Shown here: piece by piece, positions 8,173 to 17,315 of the stretch
Position numbering within the stretch: the first letter of the stretch is position 1
How the letters are laid out: each line of letters begins with the position of its first letter
Notes under the pieces: model-generated
Database searches by the model: none
What the model saw: only the letters and a program-made list of their open reading frames with translations
Told to the model about the DNA's origin: nothing
Source: Cohaesibacter marisflavi
GTDB lineage: Bacteria; Pseudomonadota; Alphaproteobacteria; Rhizobiales; Cohaesibacteraceae
Direction of reading: 5' to 3'
Assembly: GCF_900115225.1 (NCBI RefSeq)
Contig: NZ_FOVR01000002.1
Span: 310,001 to 374,000, forward strand
Length of the DNA: 64,000 nucleotides
Program-made: the position numbers and the translations under genes

Positions 8173-9438
8173 TCATTCCCTCACCTTGTGCACCTTGTCG
8201 GGCACATAATTGTCTTGATAGGAGCTACGAAAGACCCACTCTTGGCCATAGGCCAGAAGCCGGACAAAGCGCAGGAAGTTGTTAAAAAACAGACTGTATC
8301 CCAACAGATAGGGAACCAGCGGCAAAGCCTGAGCCTTGGGGGTGGCCCAAGCCGCCAACAGGAACAAAACAAAGTCGAACAGCATCAGGCCGCACTGCGC
8401 GCCCAGTAGAATGGGGATCGATAGATCGCCATAGGTGGCAAACATCCAGAAGAAATAGAAGGGCAGTGCGAGGGCTGCGACCACGTTGAGCAGCAGAAAT
8501 TCCATTTCGTGGAACAATTCCAGTGGTTTGAAGCTACGCGAGAAGGGGTTCATCAATGCCCCGTGCTTGCGATAGCGAAGGCGAATGGCGTCGCGCTCCC
8601 AGCGGAAGCGCTGCTTGACGAGGGCTCGTGCCGAATTGGGCGGGTCCGTGTAGCAAATGGCCTCATGGGCAAATCCGATGGCCCATTCAGCCTTGCGCAA
8701 GCGCAGGGTCACATCCAGATCTTCCCCGCCTCCGGCATCCAACCCGCCCACTGACTCGATGGCGCTTTTGCGAAAGGCGCTGAAGGCACCAGACGCGCAA
8801 GAAACCAGCCCAACCATGTCCTGAGCGCGTTTACCCAATGAAATGCTGACCAGATATTCAATCGCCTGAAAGCTCGTCCACAAACTGCGCTCCTGATGGC
8901 GAATAAGAATATTTCCCGCTACGGCGCCTATAGCGGGGGAAGAGAAGGGGGATACAATTTCCTTGAGAGCGTGGCGATCAAAGGAGCAATCACAATCAAC
9001 ATTGACCACGACATCGCCAGAGCTGAGCTGCTCAGCCAGATTGACCGCCGCTGCCTTGCCAGCACGCAAGTCGGTGCTATGCACCTTCTGCACCAGCCCT
9101 TCCCGCTGCAAAGTGCGTAAAACCCTTACCATGCCATCGGTTGATCCGTCGCTGACAACAACGATTTCATCGGGTTTTCTGCTCTGCTCCCAAAGGCTGC
9201 GGACGCAGCGTTCAATCGCTTTCTCTTCATTGTGCCCCGCGATGATAACGGAGAGGCGTCCCTTCCATGTAAGGGGGCCACTGGAGCGGGTGCGGCCGCG
9301 AATGAAGAGAGCTGCCACCAGAAAGGCGACCCCGTAGCGGGGTATTTCAAACAGCAGGACAAACCAGTAGAGCGTGATCATCCCCGCCGGTGACTGTGCC
9401 ACAAGGAAATCAAAGCCCTCAACCAGATGACCGATCAT
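8173..9438 (-). CDS. Processive family-2 glycosyltransferase, membrane-bound (exopolysaccharide synthase-like)
   Basis: A 421-residue GT2 enzyme. One or two N-terminal membrane helices (20-47) precede a GT-A catalytic domain: SVIIAGHNEE at 63-72, VSDGSTDG with the nucleotide-binding Asp near 97, the DxD motif DCD at 148-150, the catalytic-base motif GGED (237-240) and QRFRW at 276-280, the Q/RxxRW signature of processive polymerases such as cellulose, hyaluronan and NodC synthases. Three or four C-terminal helices (about 310-392) would form the export channel. Its start overlaps the stop of the REC/zinc-ribbon gene (ATGA), so the two are translated together. Sugar donor and polymer are unknown. 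Confidence 0.9.
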   Translation of the reverse strand: MIGHLVEGFDFLVAQSPAGMITLYWFVLLFEIPRYGVAFLVAALFIRGRTRSSGPLTWKGRLSVIIAGHNEEKAIERCVRSLWEQSRKPDEIVVVSDGSTDGMVRVLRTLQREGLVQKVHSTDLRAGKAAAVNLAEQLSSGDVVVNVDCDCSFDRHALKEIVSPFSSPAIGAVAGNILIRHQERSLWTSFQAIEYLVSISLGKRAQDMVGLVSCASGAFSAFRKSAIESVGGLDAGGGEDLDVTLRLRKAEWAIGFAHEAICYTDPPNSARALVKQRFRWERDAIRLRYRKHGALMNPFSRSFKPLELFHEMEFLLLNVVAALALPFYFFWMFATYGDLSIPILLGAQCGLMLFDFVLFLLAAWATPKAQALPLVPYLLGYSLFFNNFLRFVRLLAYGQEWVFRSSYQDNYVPDKVHKVRE

Positions 9439-11249
9439 GTAAACAGGTCTCCCGGACCGAACACCGTGATCTGGATACCCGGGTCAAGCCGTAAGGGCTG
9501 TCTTGCCTGTTCGATGATGCCGCCAAGCGCGGATTGGATCTCCTCGGGAGCCGTCTTTTTCAGAATGGCAAAGTCTGAACTGTGCCCCTTGACGATCCTG
9601 TGCCCCTCGGGGCCGAGAACGGAGGAGAAAATGCCGCGCAGCGTTTCAATAAACAGCTCTCTGGTTTGTATGAACTGACGTGGTCCTGCGTCCCGCTCCA
9701 GCTCTTGCGCCTTTTGATAACGTATTTCCAGAAAGGCAAAGGACTCGCCAAACTCATTGAAGCGCTTCGCCTGTTCGTTGAGCGAGACGATAATATCGAG
9801 CGGTAGATCGGAAAAGCTCAGAATATTCTGTGTTAAGCCCATATAGCTCGGACCGATGCGCAAATAGTCACGCGCCTTTTCCTGCAGATCATAGTGATAT
9901 ACATCCCGTGTCTCAACGGCGTCTCCGCTGAAGCGGCTGTGACAGTCAAGGCACACAAAGCCGACATCGGGCTCTGAGGTTGTGTGCCCACAGCTTTGGC
10001 AGCTCACTACAATACCTGGCTTGTCATAGTCGCTGCCGAAATGCAGAAGGCGCTGTCGGCATTTGGGGCAGATCAGTTCGTCCCCTTGAATAAAGTCGGC
10101 TTCAGGCGCTTGGTGAGCGCACTTGAAGTGATGGATATAGGCGCTCTCTGTTAGATTGGAGGAATGACAGGACGGGCATTCCTCTCGGATATTGAAATGG
10201 GCGCTGCCACAGTTATTGCAGACATGAAAGCGATCAAAGAAACGGACATGCAAAAACCCGCTCTGCTGCAGTTTGCTGGCTTCATGGAAAATGGTCTCGC
10301 TGTCCAGCGGAATGTTGAATGCAACACCGCTGCGAGATTGGCTTGCATAGTGAGGCTGGAGTGATCGGTCAGCGATAAAGAGACGGGTCAATAATTTGTC
10401 AGACAGAATATCGCTGTTCAGGATCGCGCGGTGGACCAGAGCTCGCCGCGTATGGAAGCCATCGATTATGCGCGTCAAGCTACCATCCGCCTGTGCAGAC
10501 AACGAGGCGGCGTTGATGTCGGCCATGGCGCCAAGCGTACCGGTCGTGTCAATCAAGGGAAGCAGATGCAGCCCCCGCATCTGCCACAAGAACAGCAGGG
10601 CACGGCTCTCAATGGTCTGGCTTATGATGATCGCGTCAAAGGGTGTGTTATCAGCGAGAAGCTTGAGGGTTCGTTGCCTGTCTTCATCCTGAGCGAAATC
10701 GTCCGGCCACCGTAGGCAGCGAAAGCCTTCGGTGAAGGGTACACCAGACTGAGGGGGAGCTGAAGGAGATGCTGCTTTTGGGAAAGGGGCTGTTTCTTGA
10801 TGCTTCGGTGGCTGGCTTTGCCTCTCAGCCAACACATCATCAATGATCGACAGGATTTCCTGTATATTGAGAGGTTTGGGCACAATGGCGTCAAACCGTT
10901 CGCACTTTTTCTCATGAGCCATCAACCCTTCTATGTCGGCTGTCACAGCAACAAAATGTGGTCGCGGGTGGTCTGGCGTAGCCTCGTCATAGTGAGCGAG
11001 CACTTCGATACCGGTCATTCCGGGCATGTGGAAGTCCAGCAAGACAAGATCGAATGGATCGGCCAAAAGAGAAGACAGGGCATCCTTGCCATTGTCTGCA
11101 ATCTCGATGGCGTGGCCCCGCTGCTGCAGGACAAGCTTCAGCAAGTCCTGGGTAATGGAGCTGTCTTCAGCGACAAGAATTTTCAGAGACGCTGCAACCT
11201 CTGAAGAGCCGGCTTGTTCTGAGGCAGCATCAACATGGGTGCGGATCAT
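9435..11249 (-). CDS. Response regulator: REC, zinc-ribbon (TackOD1-like) and degenerate GGDEF output
   Basis: A 604-residue regulator. Residues 22-140 are a receiver domain with phospho-acceptor D72 (LVLLDFHMPGMTG) and conserved K125. A linker rich in Pro leads to a middle region (about 165-370) of unclear fold. Then come five CxxC pairs (CNNC, CPSC, CPKC, CQSC, CLDC, about 375-465) that must form two or more zinc ribbons, as in the TackOD1 output domain. The last 120 residues look like a GGDEF fold: FAFLEIRYQ matches the first strand and GHSSDFAILKK aligns with the GG(D/E)EF hairpin, but the catalytic motif is replaced by HSSDF. ATG 11249 is preferred; the frame runs to 11366 through AT-rich promoter-like DNA. 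Confidence 0.82.
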   Translation of the reverse strand: MIRTHVDAASEQAGSSEVAASLKILVAEDSSITQDLLKLVLQQRGHAIEIADNGKDALSSLLADPFDLVLLDFHMPGMTGIEVLAHYDEATPDHPRPHFVAVTADIEGLMAHEKKCERFDAIVPKPLNIQEILSIIDDVLAERQSQPPKHQETAPFPKAASPSAPPQSGVPFTEGFRCLRWPDDFAQDEDRQRTLKLLADNTPFDAIIISQTIESRALLFLWQMRGLHLLPLIDTTGTLGAMADINAASLSAQADGSLTRIIDGFHTRRALVHRAILNSDILSDKLLTRLFIADRSLQPHYASQSRSGVAFNIPLDSETIFHEASKLQQSGFLHVRFFDRFHVCNNCGSAHFNIREECPSCHSSNLTESAYIHHFKCAHQAPEADFIQGDELICPKCRQRLLHFGSDYDKPGIVVSCQSCGHTTSEPDVGFVCLDCHSRFSGDAVETRDVYHYDLQEKARDYLRIGPSYMGLTQNILSFSDLPLDIIVSLNEQAKRFNEFGESFAFLEIRYQKAQELERDAGPRQFIQTRELFIETLRGIFSSVLGPEGHRIVKGHSSDFAILKKTAPEEIQSALGGIIEQARQPLRLDPGIQITVFGPGDLFT

Positions 11250-11484
11250 GACTTTACCAAATATGGGTTTGAATGTGTATTTATTACTAATATAGGTTAA
11301 ATAAAATAGTTTTAAAAATTCATTACTTAAATACAAATTGATGTTTACTGAATTTTGGACGGTCATTTAAAGTCTAGATGTGTTTGTATTGTCTATACTA
11401 AATTATTAGCTTGGGATTAATTGTCTGTTATGTACACAAAGATATAAGTATAGTTACTATTGGCCAGAATTGACGAGCAAACCG
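11250..11484. promoter_or_regulatory. Divergent AT-rich promoter region between the regulator/GT operon and the kinase operon
   Basis: The 235 bases are much richer in A and T than the flanking genes and hold the promoters for both directions. Several TATA-like hexamers occur (for example TATACT at 11394 on plus), but I could not assign a convincing -35/-10 pair or a clear palindromic operator. Confidence 0.45.
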
Positions 11485-13833
11485 ATGAAATTTTTCAGGT
11501 CTGAAAATTCAAAGAAAACACGCAGTATATCTGCGTCCTTTCTGGTCATTGCCGTTGGTCTGGTGCTCGCGACCTCTGTGACCGTCGGCTTCTGGCAGAT
11601 ATGGCAAAATGAGAAATCCAACATCAAATATGAAGACGAACGCCTGACTTTCGCGGTGCAGCGCGTGGTCAAGGATCTCAGGGCCGTTGTCGAGGATGCA
11701 TCGCGCAACGTGGCCATGCTGGGAGGAACGCCCCCCATCCAGGGCATCCTGAGCTCGCGAAAAAGCGGCGCAATCCCTGAAATAGCCATGGTGCAGGAAA
11801 CCATCTGGAAGGACCGGCTCGCCCAGATTTTCCTGTCGCTGGCGGAAAGCGACCAAAACCTTATGCAGGTGCGCCTCATTGGCAATGACGGCAAGGAAAT
11901 GATCCGCGTCAACAGCTCCGCCGGTCGTGCCACGCGGGTCAAGCAAAAGGATCTGCAGGACAAGAGCGATCGACCCTACGTGCTTGAAACGCTCAGTTCC
12001 AATAGGGACAAGATCAATTATTTCGGCATCGATTACAACCGGGAACGTGGCGTGATCGAAGAGCCGCGCATTCTGGTCATGCGCGTGGCCACCAGAGTCT
12101 GGGGCAAGGACGATGAGCCCCTTGGCATGATCATTGTCAACATCAACATGAGCAAGGTGATCGCGAATTTGGCCTTTGTGATAAGGGAGCCGCAGCAGTT
12201 TATCCTGTTCAACGAACAAGGCTCCTACCTGAGCAAGCCCCCCCAAATCGAGGCAGCATCTGTTCGTGCGCGCAGCGGGCAGACCAGACTGGTTGACAAG
12301 CCGCGCTCGCTTCAGACGGACTTTCCGCGTCTGGCTGGCAATATGGTGGCAGACTGGGTTGGGGGGCCATCCCAAACTCTGGGGCTTGTCACTGAAGATT
12401 ATGTCGCCCGGGTGAGCCGGATCCGCTTTGACTGGTCCGACAGCGAGCACTATCTACTCGCGGCGGTGATGACGCCCATGGCACAGTTGCTGGCGCAGAA
12501 CCGCGAAATGAAGCAGCAGATCATCCTCTTTACTGCGCTTTTGGCTCTGATCGGTGCGCTGATTGCGTTTGTCCTGACGCATCAATTTGTCAAACCAATC
12601 CGCCAATTGTCCAATGCCGCTCGCCAGCTGTCCCTTGGGGCCCCAGTGGATAGTCTCAAGCTGGATGGCGAGCATCGCAATGATGAAATCGGTGTTCTGC
12701 TACGCTCTGTCCACCATATGGCATCCAATCTTGAAGAAAAGCAGAAACGCATAGGCGCCATATTGGCAACTGCCAAAAACCCCATCCTCATGATCAATCG
12801 GCGCGGGATCATTCGCGAAGTGAATGAAGCGACGATTGACCTGTTCGGCTTTTCCCGGCATGAACTGATCGGCAAGAATGTGTCCATGCTCATGAATGAG
12901 CATGACAAGGTACATCACGATTCCTATTTGCGTCATCACGGCACGGGGACGCCCTCCAAGATTTTTGAAGGTGGCCGCGAAGTCAGCGCTATCCGCAAAG
13001 ATGGAAGCCCGGTGCAAGTGCATCTGGCTGTCAGCCGTTTGCTGATAAAGGGAGAAGTCTTCTTTACCGGCATCATGACCGATCTCACCGAGCTCAAGAA
13101 GGTTGATAAGCTCAAGAGTGAATTCGTCTCCACCGTGAGTCATGAATTGCGCACGCCGCTCACCTCCATCAAGGGAGCTTTGGGCCTGTTGCGCAGCACG
13201 TCAACAGATGCTTTGCCCGAGCATGCAGGCAAGATGCTCGATATCGCCTATAGCAATTGCGACCGACTGTCTTTGCTCATCAATGATATTCTCGATATGG
13301 AGAAAATCGAGGCAGGCAAGCTTTCCTATGAGTTTCAATCGTTTGATACGGTCACCTTTCTTGAAGATGTGGTGGAAACCAACCGCGCTTACGGAAAACA
13401 GCATGGCGTGTCCTTCGAACTGGACTGTCCGGACGAGCCGATCCTGATCTTTGCCGATCACTGTCGTCTTGAGCAGGTGATAACCAACCTGCTTTCCAAC
13501 GCCGCCAAATATGCTTCTGAAGGAGAGAAGGTAATCGTTTCAGCTGAGCCGGACAGAGAGAGCGGGCGCCTGCGTATCGCCGTTACGGATTTTGGTAGCG
13601 GCATACCTGAGGATTTCCGGGACAAGGTCTTTGATAAATTCGCCCAAGCTGATGCATCCGACACCCGCGCCAAAGGCGGCACCGGCCTCGGGCTCGCCAT
13701 TTCCCGGGAAATCATCATGGCCCACAGCGGTGTTCTGGATTTTGAAACGGAAGCTGGAGTCGGAACGACCTTTTACATAATTCTCGATATTCTACCTGAA
13801 GAAAAGGCAAGCACAGAACCGGAAGCTGCATAA
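11485..13833 (+). CDS. Membrane sensor histidine kinase (periplasmic sensor-HAMP-PAS-HisKA-HATPase)
   Basis: A 782-residue kinase. A membrane helix near 15-35 and another near 340-365 bracket a periplasmic sensor of about 300 residues, probably of the dCache type. HAMP follows (VKPIRQLSNAARQLSLG), then a PAS domain (about 425-540), HisKA with H553 in VSHELRTPLTS, and HATPase_c with NLLSNAAKYA, DFGSGIP and GGTGLGLAIS. It has no attached receiver domain. ATG 11485 is chosen over an in-frame TTG at 11470; neither has a strong ribosome site. The three following genes give a receiver, an Hpt and a second receiver, so it probably heads a phosphorelay. Confidence 0.93.
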   Translation: MKFFRSENSKKTRSISASFLVIAVGLVLATSVTVGFWQIWQNEKSNIKYEDERLTFAVQRVVKDLRAVVEDASRNVAMLGGTPPIQGILSSRKSGAIPEIAMVQETIWKDRLAQIFLSLAESDQNLMQVRLIGNDGKEMIRVNSSAGRATRVKQKDLQDKSDRPYVLETLSSNRDKINYFGIDYNRERGVIEEPRILVMRVATRVWGKDDEPLGMIIVNINMSKVIANLAFVIREPQQFILFNEQGSYLSKPPQIEAASVRARSGQTRLVDKPRSLQTDFPRLAGNMVADWVGGPSQTLGLVTEDYVARVSRIRFDWSDSEHYLLAAVMTPMAQLLAQNREMKQQIILFTALLALIGALIAFVLTHQFVKPIRQLSNAARQLSLGAPVDSLKLDGEHRNDEIGVLLRSVHHMASNLEEKQKRIGAILATAKNPILMINRRGIIREVNEATIDLFGFSRHELIGKNVSMLMNEHDKVHHDSYLRHHGTGTPSKIFEGGREVSAIRKDGSPVQVHLAVSRLLIKGEVFFTGIMTDLTELKKVDKLKSEFVSTVSHELRTPLTSIKGALGLLRSTSTDALPEHAGKMLDIAYSNCDRLSLLINDILDMEKIEAGKLSYEFQSFDTVTFLEDVVETNRAYGKQHGVSFELDCPDEPILIFADHCRLEQVITNLLSNAAKYASEGEKVIVSAEPDRESGRLRIAVTDFGSGIPEDFRDKVFDKFAQADASDTRAKGGTGLGLAISREIIMAHSGVLDFETEAGVGTTFYIILDILPEEKASTEPEAA

Positions 13834-13884
13834 ACCGATGGAACCGCACCATCCGACTGAAGAGTGAGTGGATAGGAGTTGATC

Positions 13885-14304
13885 ATGACAAAGCCTCTGC
13901 AACGGATTACCTATGTTGAAGATGATCACGATATTCGCGCCATCGCCGAATTGGCCCTTGGCACGTTGGCTGGCTATACGCTTGATCTATGTGCAAATGG
14001 CAAGGAAGCGATGGAGACGATCCCCTCTTTTCAGCCAGATCTTGTCCTGCTTGATGTGATGATGCCTATTATGGATGGCGTGGAAACGCTCAACCGGCTC
14101 AAGAGTACGCCTGAGCTGGCGGACATTCCAGTTATCTTTATGACGGCCAAAGCGCAGCGCCATGAAGTGCAGGCCTACAAGGACCGCGGCGCCCTCGACG
14201 TCATTACAAAGCCTTTTGATCCGACAGAACTCCCCGCGCATGTCCAGAAAATCTGGAACCGCCAAATGAGCCAGAATGATCCGGCAGGGAGAACCGTGCC
14301 ATGA
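13885..14304 (+). CDS. Single-domain response regulator (CheY-like receiver)
   Basis: A 139-residue receiver domain alone, with the acidic pair EDD at 12-14, phospho-acceptor D57 in LLDVMMP and K109 in ITKPFDP. There is no DNA-binding or enzymatic output, so it acts as a phosphate shuttle or a protein-interaction switch between kinase and Hpt. GGAG at 13875-13878 places the start at ATG 13885 rather than the TTG at 13879. The stop overlaps the Hpt start (ATGA). Confidence 0.93.
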   Translation: MTKPLQRITYVEDDHDIRAIAELALGTLAGYTLDLCANGKEAMETIPSFQPDLVLLDVMMPIMDGVETLNRLKSTPELADIPVIFMTAKAQRHEVQAYKDRGALDVITKPFDPTELPAHVQKIWNRQMSQNDPAGRTVP

Positions 14305-14735
14305 TTGATCAACTCAGAAAGCTCATCGCAAGACACTGCGAAACATTGCAACGTGAAGTGAGGGGAATCGAACAGAATGTCGCCGCGATCCTTGAAGCGG
14401 ACGAACCTTCGTCCGACTTGGTGCAGCAAACCATTGCGAAGGCGCATAAGCTCAAGGGGGGCTCTGGCACAATCGGGTTTCAAGACATCAGCGAAACCGC
14501 AGCCGGTCTTGAGCGCGCCTTGAAAATGGTGGCCCAACTGAGTGGCCCTTTGCCGGTTGAGGTGAAGGATGAGATTGCAAGGCTGTTCGCGATGCTTGCT
14601 GACCTCATTCGAACCGTTCAGCCGGAACAATCCGATCTTTTCAATGTCCAGTTGCCTACGGATGTGCAAACCCCAGTTCAAGTCGAAGAGGCCCCAGTCC
14701 CCCGTGGCCCTGACCAGATGAGGAGCGTGTCATAA
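14301..14735 (+). CDS. Hpt domain phosphotransfer protein
   Basis: A 144-residue protein whose first 100 residues form an Hpt four-helix bundle; H49 in KAHKLKGGSGT is the phosphorylated His. The C-terminal 40 residues are Pro/Val-rich and probably unstructured. It is coupled to both neighbours (ATGA upstream, TAATG downstream). With one receiver before and one after, it would carry phosphate from the single-domain receiver to the REC-PAS-PAS protein or to the zinc-ribbon regulator across the divergent promoter. Confidence 0.92.
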   Translation: MIDQLRKLIARHCETLQREVRGIEQNVAAILEADEPSSDLVQQTIAKAHKLKGGSGTIGFQDISETAAGLERALKMVAQLSGPLPVEVKDEIARLFAMLADLIRTVQPEQSDLFNVQLPTDVQTPVQVEEAPVPRGPDQMRSVS

Positions 14736-15988
14736 TGCAAAGCCTGACGACTCAATCTTCCAATGATCATATGAATGCAATGTCCCCGCGGGAGCGCCCC
14801 AAGGTCTTGATTGTTGATGACGATCGCGATTTGTTGGACATGATCGGTCTATTCGTCGAAATCGAGGGGTATGAAACAGAGCTGGTTGCGGATGGAGAGG
14901 CCGCTCTGGAAGCGATCAAGAAGGATCCACCGGATCTGATGGTTCTCGATCTTGTCATGCCGGGTTTGGGTGGGTTTGAAGTGCTCGCACGGCTTCGGGT
15001 GCTTGATCCGGATTTGCATCTGCCTGTGATCATGGTCACTGCTCAGGAAGAGCGCGCGCTGCATGTGCAGGCTTTGCAAAGTGGCGTTGTCGACTATATC
15101 CAGAAGCCGGTTGATTTTGCCGTTTTGAGCGCGCGTATCCGAGCCGCTCTGTTGGAACGCCGTATTCAAAACAAGCTGGTGGAAGCCAATGCACGGCTGG
15201 AGGCTATTGTCGCTACGCGCACGCGGCAGCTGGAAGTAAAGAACGAGTATCTGACTGCTGTTCTGGATAATGCCAAAGACGGGATCATCGGCTGTGATGA
15301 AAACGGTTTGCCGGCGATCTTCAACAGGAAAGCCAGCGAGATGCTCGGCATCGAAAATTCCCTCAGCATGTTGATGCCTTATCTGACAACCAATGAAATG
15401 TTTCAGTCCGATGGGTCAACCCCACTGGGGCCGGAGTCAAACCCGCTGCGTGAGGCCTTCGAGAATGAAACACTTGAGGAATCCGATATCATTCTGGAAC
15501 GCTACGGCTCTAATCCGCGTATGGTCAATGCGACGGGCAGTGCCGTGCATGACAAATCGGGTCTGAAAATCGGGGCAGTCATTTCCCTGCGCGATGTAAC
15601 CGAGCATAAAAAGCTGGAAAAGCAGGTCACTCAAATCCGCCAGCGCTATGAGAAAATGCTCGATAGTGTGCCAATGCCACTGCATATAACCGACAAGAAT
15701 GGCATGATCCTTGAAGCCAACGATCTTTGGCTGGAAGCGTTCGGCTATGATCGCAAGCAGGTGCGAGGGTCCTATCTTGGTGATTATCTGACGACGCAGT
15801 TCAAGCATCTGGCCTCTGAGCCGGTGCGTGCCGCCATGATCAATATGGGCCATACCCAGGATGTCAAATGTCAGATCAGACACGCGGACGGGCGGGAAAT
15901 CGACGCCTCTCTCGTCAGTCAGGCGGTCTATGACGAAAAAGGAGATCTCAATCAGATCGTGGAATATATCACGAAGATTGATCCCTAG
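14735..15988 (+). CDS. Response regulator REC-PAS-PAS without catalytic output
   Basis: A 417-residue protein. The receiver (23-140) has D72 in MVLDLVMPG and K124 in YIQKPVD. A short coiled coil (about 140-170) leads to two PAS domains (about 172-290 and 300-415), the second ending in an IVEYITKID PAC-like strand. No kinase, cyclase or DNA-binding domain follows, and the gene ends cleanly at a TAG. It may sense through the PAS domains and signal by protein contact. It closes the signalling operon. Confidence 0.9.
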   Translation: MQSLTTQSSNDHMNAMSPRERPKVLIVDDDRDLLDMIGLFVEIEGYETELVADGEAALEAIKKDPPDLMVLDLVMPGLGGFEVLARLRVLDPDLHLPVIMVTAQEERALHVQALQSGVVDYIQKPVDFAVLSARIRAALLERRIQNKLVEANARLEAIVATRTRQLEVKNEYLTAVLDNAKDGIIGCDENGLPAIFNRKASEMLGIENSLSMLMPYLTTNEMFQSDGSTPLGPESNPLREAFENETLEESDIILERYGSNPRMVNATGSAVHDKSGLKIGAVISLRDVTEHKKLEKQVTQIRQRYEKMLDSVPMPLHITDKNGMILEANDLWLEAFGYDRKQVRGSYLGDYLTTQFKHLASEPVRAAMINMGHTQDVKCQIRHADGREIDASLVSQAVYDEKGDLNQIVEYITKIDP

Positions 15989-16031
15989 CTGAATCTGGGG
16001 CTGCGTCTGGGTTCGATGGAAAAAGCCCTGA

Positions 16032-17246
16032 CTAGGATTGGTTGAAGAGCATGTTCTGGTCCAGCAGATAGCGAATGAAGAGCGGTAGGCTGGCGCCCCC
16101 CAGCGCCCTTGCCGGGCTCCCCAATGTGCCCTCAAGTACCACCGGCAAGGCAATGCCCTTCCAGCCCTGTTCGGTAATCGCGTCGCGGATCTTTTCAACC
16201 AGACTTTCGCGCACGGCGGCTGGCATGGTGCCATCCAGAATGGCCACCTCAAAATCGATGATGGCTGTCGCCGACGCGATGGCAAGGGCGATATAGTGAG
16301 CGGCCTTGTCCAGCCATTCCTCGAGCACATCCCCCAGATCCGACCAATCGTAGGAATTTTGTTGCAGGAGTGAGGGGTCTATGCCCTTCTCCTTGAGCAT
16401 CTCTTCAAGAAAGAACAGCGATGCGAAGTCGATCAGCTGCTTCTTTTCGCCGTCAGGGCCGGGCATGGGCATCGAGGCCAGAGCGCCTGCATTCTGGGTG
16501 CGTCCGGCATAGATGGAATTGTTAAGGGCAACGCCGCCGCCCACAAAGGTGCCCACGAAGATATAGAGGGAATCGCTAAAAGCCATGCCACGCCCGAAGG
16601 CAACCTCTGCACAGCAGGCCGCAGTGCAATCATTCTGTGTAAAGGCATTGAGACCCGTTGCCTCTTCCAGCTCATAAGCCACATCGAACTGTTTCCAGAC
16701 GTCCATGGTGCCGGGGGAAACGCCCACCTTGTCTTCCCAGTCCCATAGATGGAAGGGCAGGGCTATGCCGATACCGGCAATCTTGTCTTGCTGACCCGCA
16801 TCGATCTTCTGGCTCATTTCGCGAATGCCCTGTGTGGCAAAGGCCATCACCAGATCGGGCATGGGATAAGAATAGGTGATGCGGTTTGTTGCCCGCGTCT
16901 GTCCGGCAAAATCGATCAGGATAAGGTCGGCGCTGCGGCGGCCTATTTTCAGGCCGAAAGAAAAAACACCGTCAGGATTGAGCCGCATGGGGATAGAGGG
17001 CTGGCCGACGCGCCCGCGAATGGGTTCGCCGCGCAACAGCAGCCCGTCTTTCTCCAATTCTCCGATAATGACGGAAACCGCCTGTGCAGACAGGCCGGAA
17101 CGGCGTGTGATTTCTGATTTGGCCAATGCACCATGACGTTGGATCAACGACAGGACAAGCCGCTCGTTATAGGCGCGGACTTTCTTCTGATTGAACCCAA
17201 AAGAGCCATCGCTGCCAGATCCTGAGCGTGTCCCTTTTTTGGCCAT
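16032..17246 (-). CDS. ROK-family transcriptional regulator
   Basis: A 404-residue protein of the NagC/Mlc/XylR class. An N-terminal winged helix-turn-helix (about 25-85, with AKSEITRRSGLSAQAVSVII as the HTH) is followed by a ROK sugar-kinase-like domain. ATG 17246 has GGAAG just upstream; the frame stays open to 17315. The gene is divergent from fruB across a 540-base region, so it is the obvious candidate regulator of the fructose PTS operon, although fructose operons are more often controlled by LacI-type FruR/Cra. The effector is unknown. Confidence 0.88.
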   Translation of the reverse strand: MAKKGTRSGSGSDGSFGFNQKKVRAYNERLVLSLIQRHGALAKSEITRRSGLSAQAVSVIIGELEKDGLLLRGEPIRGRVGQPSIPMRLNPDGVFSFGLKIGRRSADLILIDFAGQTRATNRITYSYPMPDLVMAFATQGIREMSQKIDAGQQDKIAGIGIALPFHLWDWEDKVGVSPGTMDVWKQFDVAYELEEATGLNAFTQNDCTAACCAEVAFGRGMAFSDSLYIFVGTFVGGGVALNNSIYAGRTQNAGALASMPMPGPDGEKKQLIDFASLFFLEEMLKEKGIDPSLLQQNSYDWSDLGDVLEEWLDKAAHYIALAIASATAIIDFEVAILDGTMPAAVRESLVEKIRDAITEQGWKGIALPVVLEGTLGSPARALGGASLPLFIRYLLDQNMLFNQS

Positions 17247-17315
17247 TCTTCCGCGTCCTTCGCTTGAGTTTGATCTCTTTTCGCTGACAAAAGAAGACCG
17301 GCGCACCATGCGCAT

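Noticed and set aside
15437-16330. A 297-residue minus-strand frame across the end of the REC-PAS-PAS gene and the ROK gene
   Set aside because: It overlaps two well-supported genes on other frames and shows no recognisable domain.
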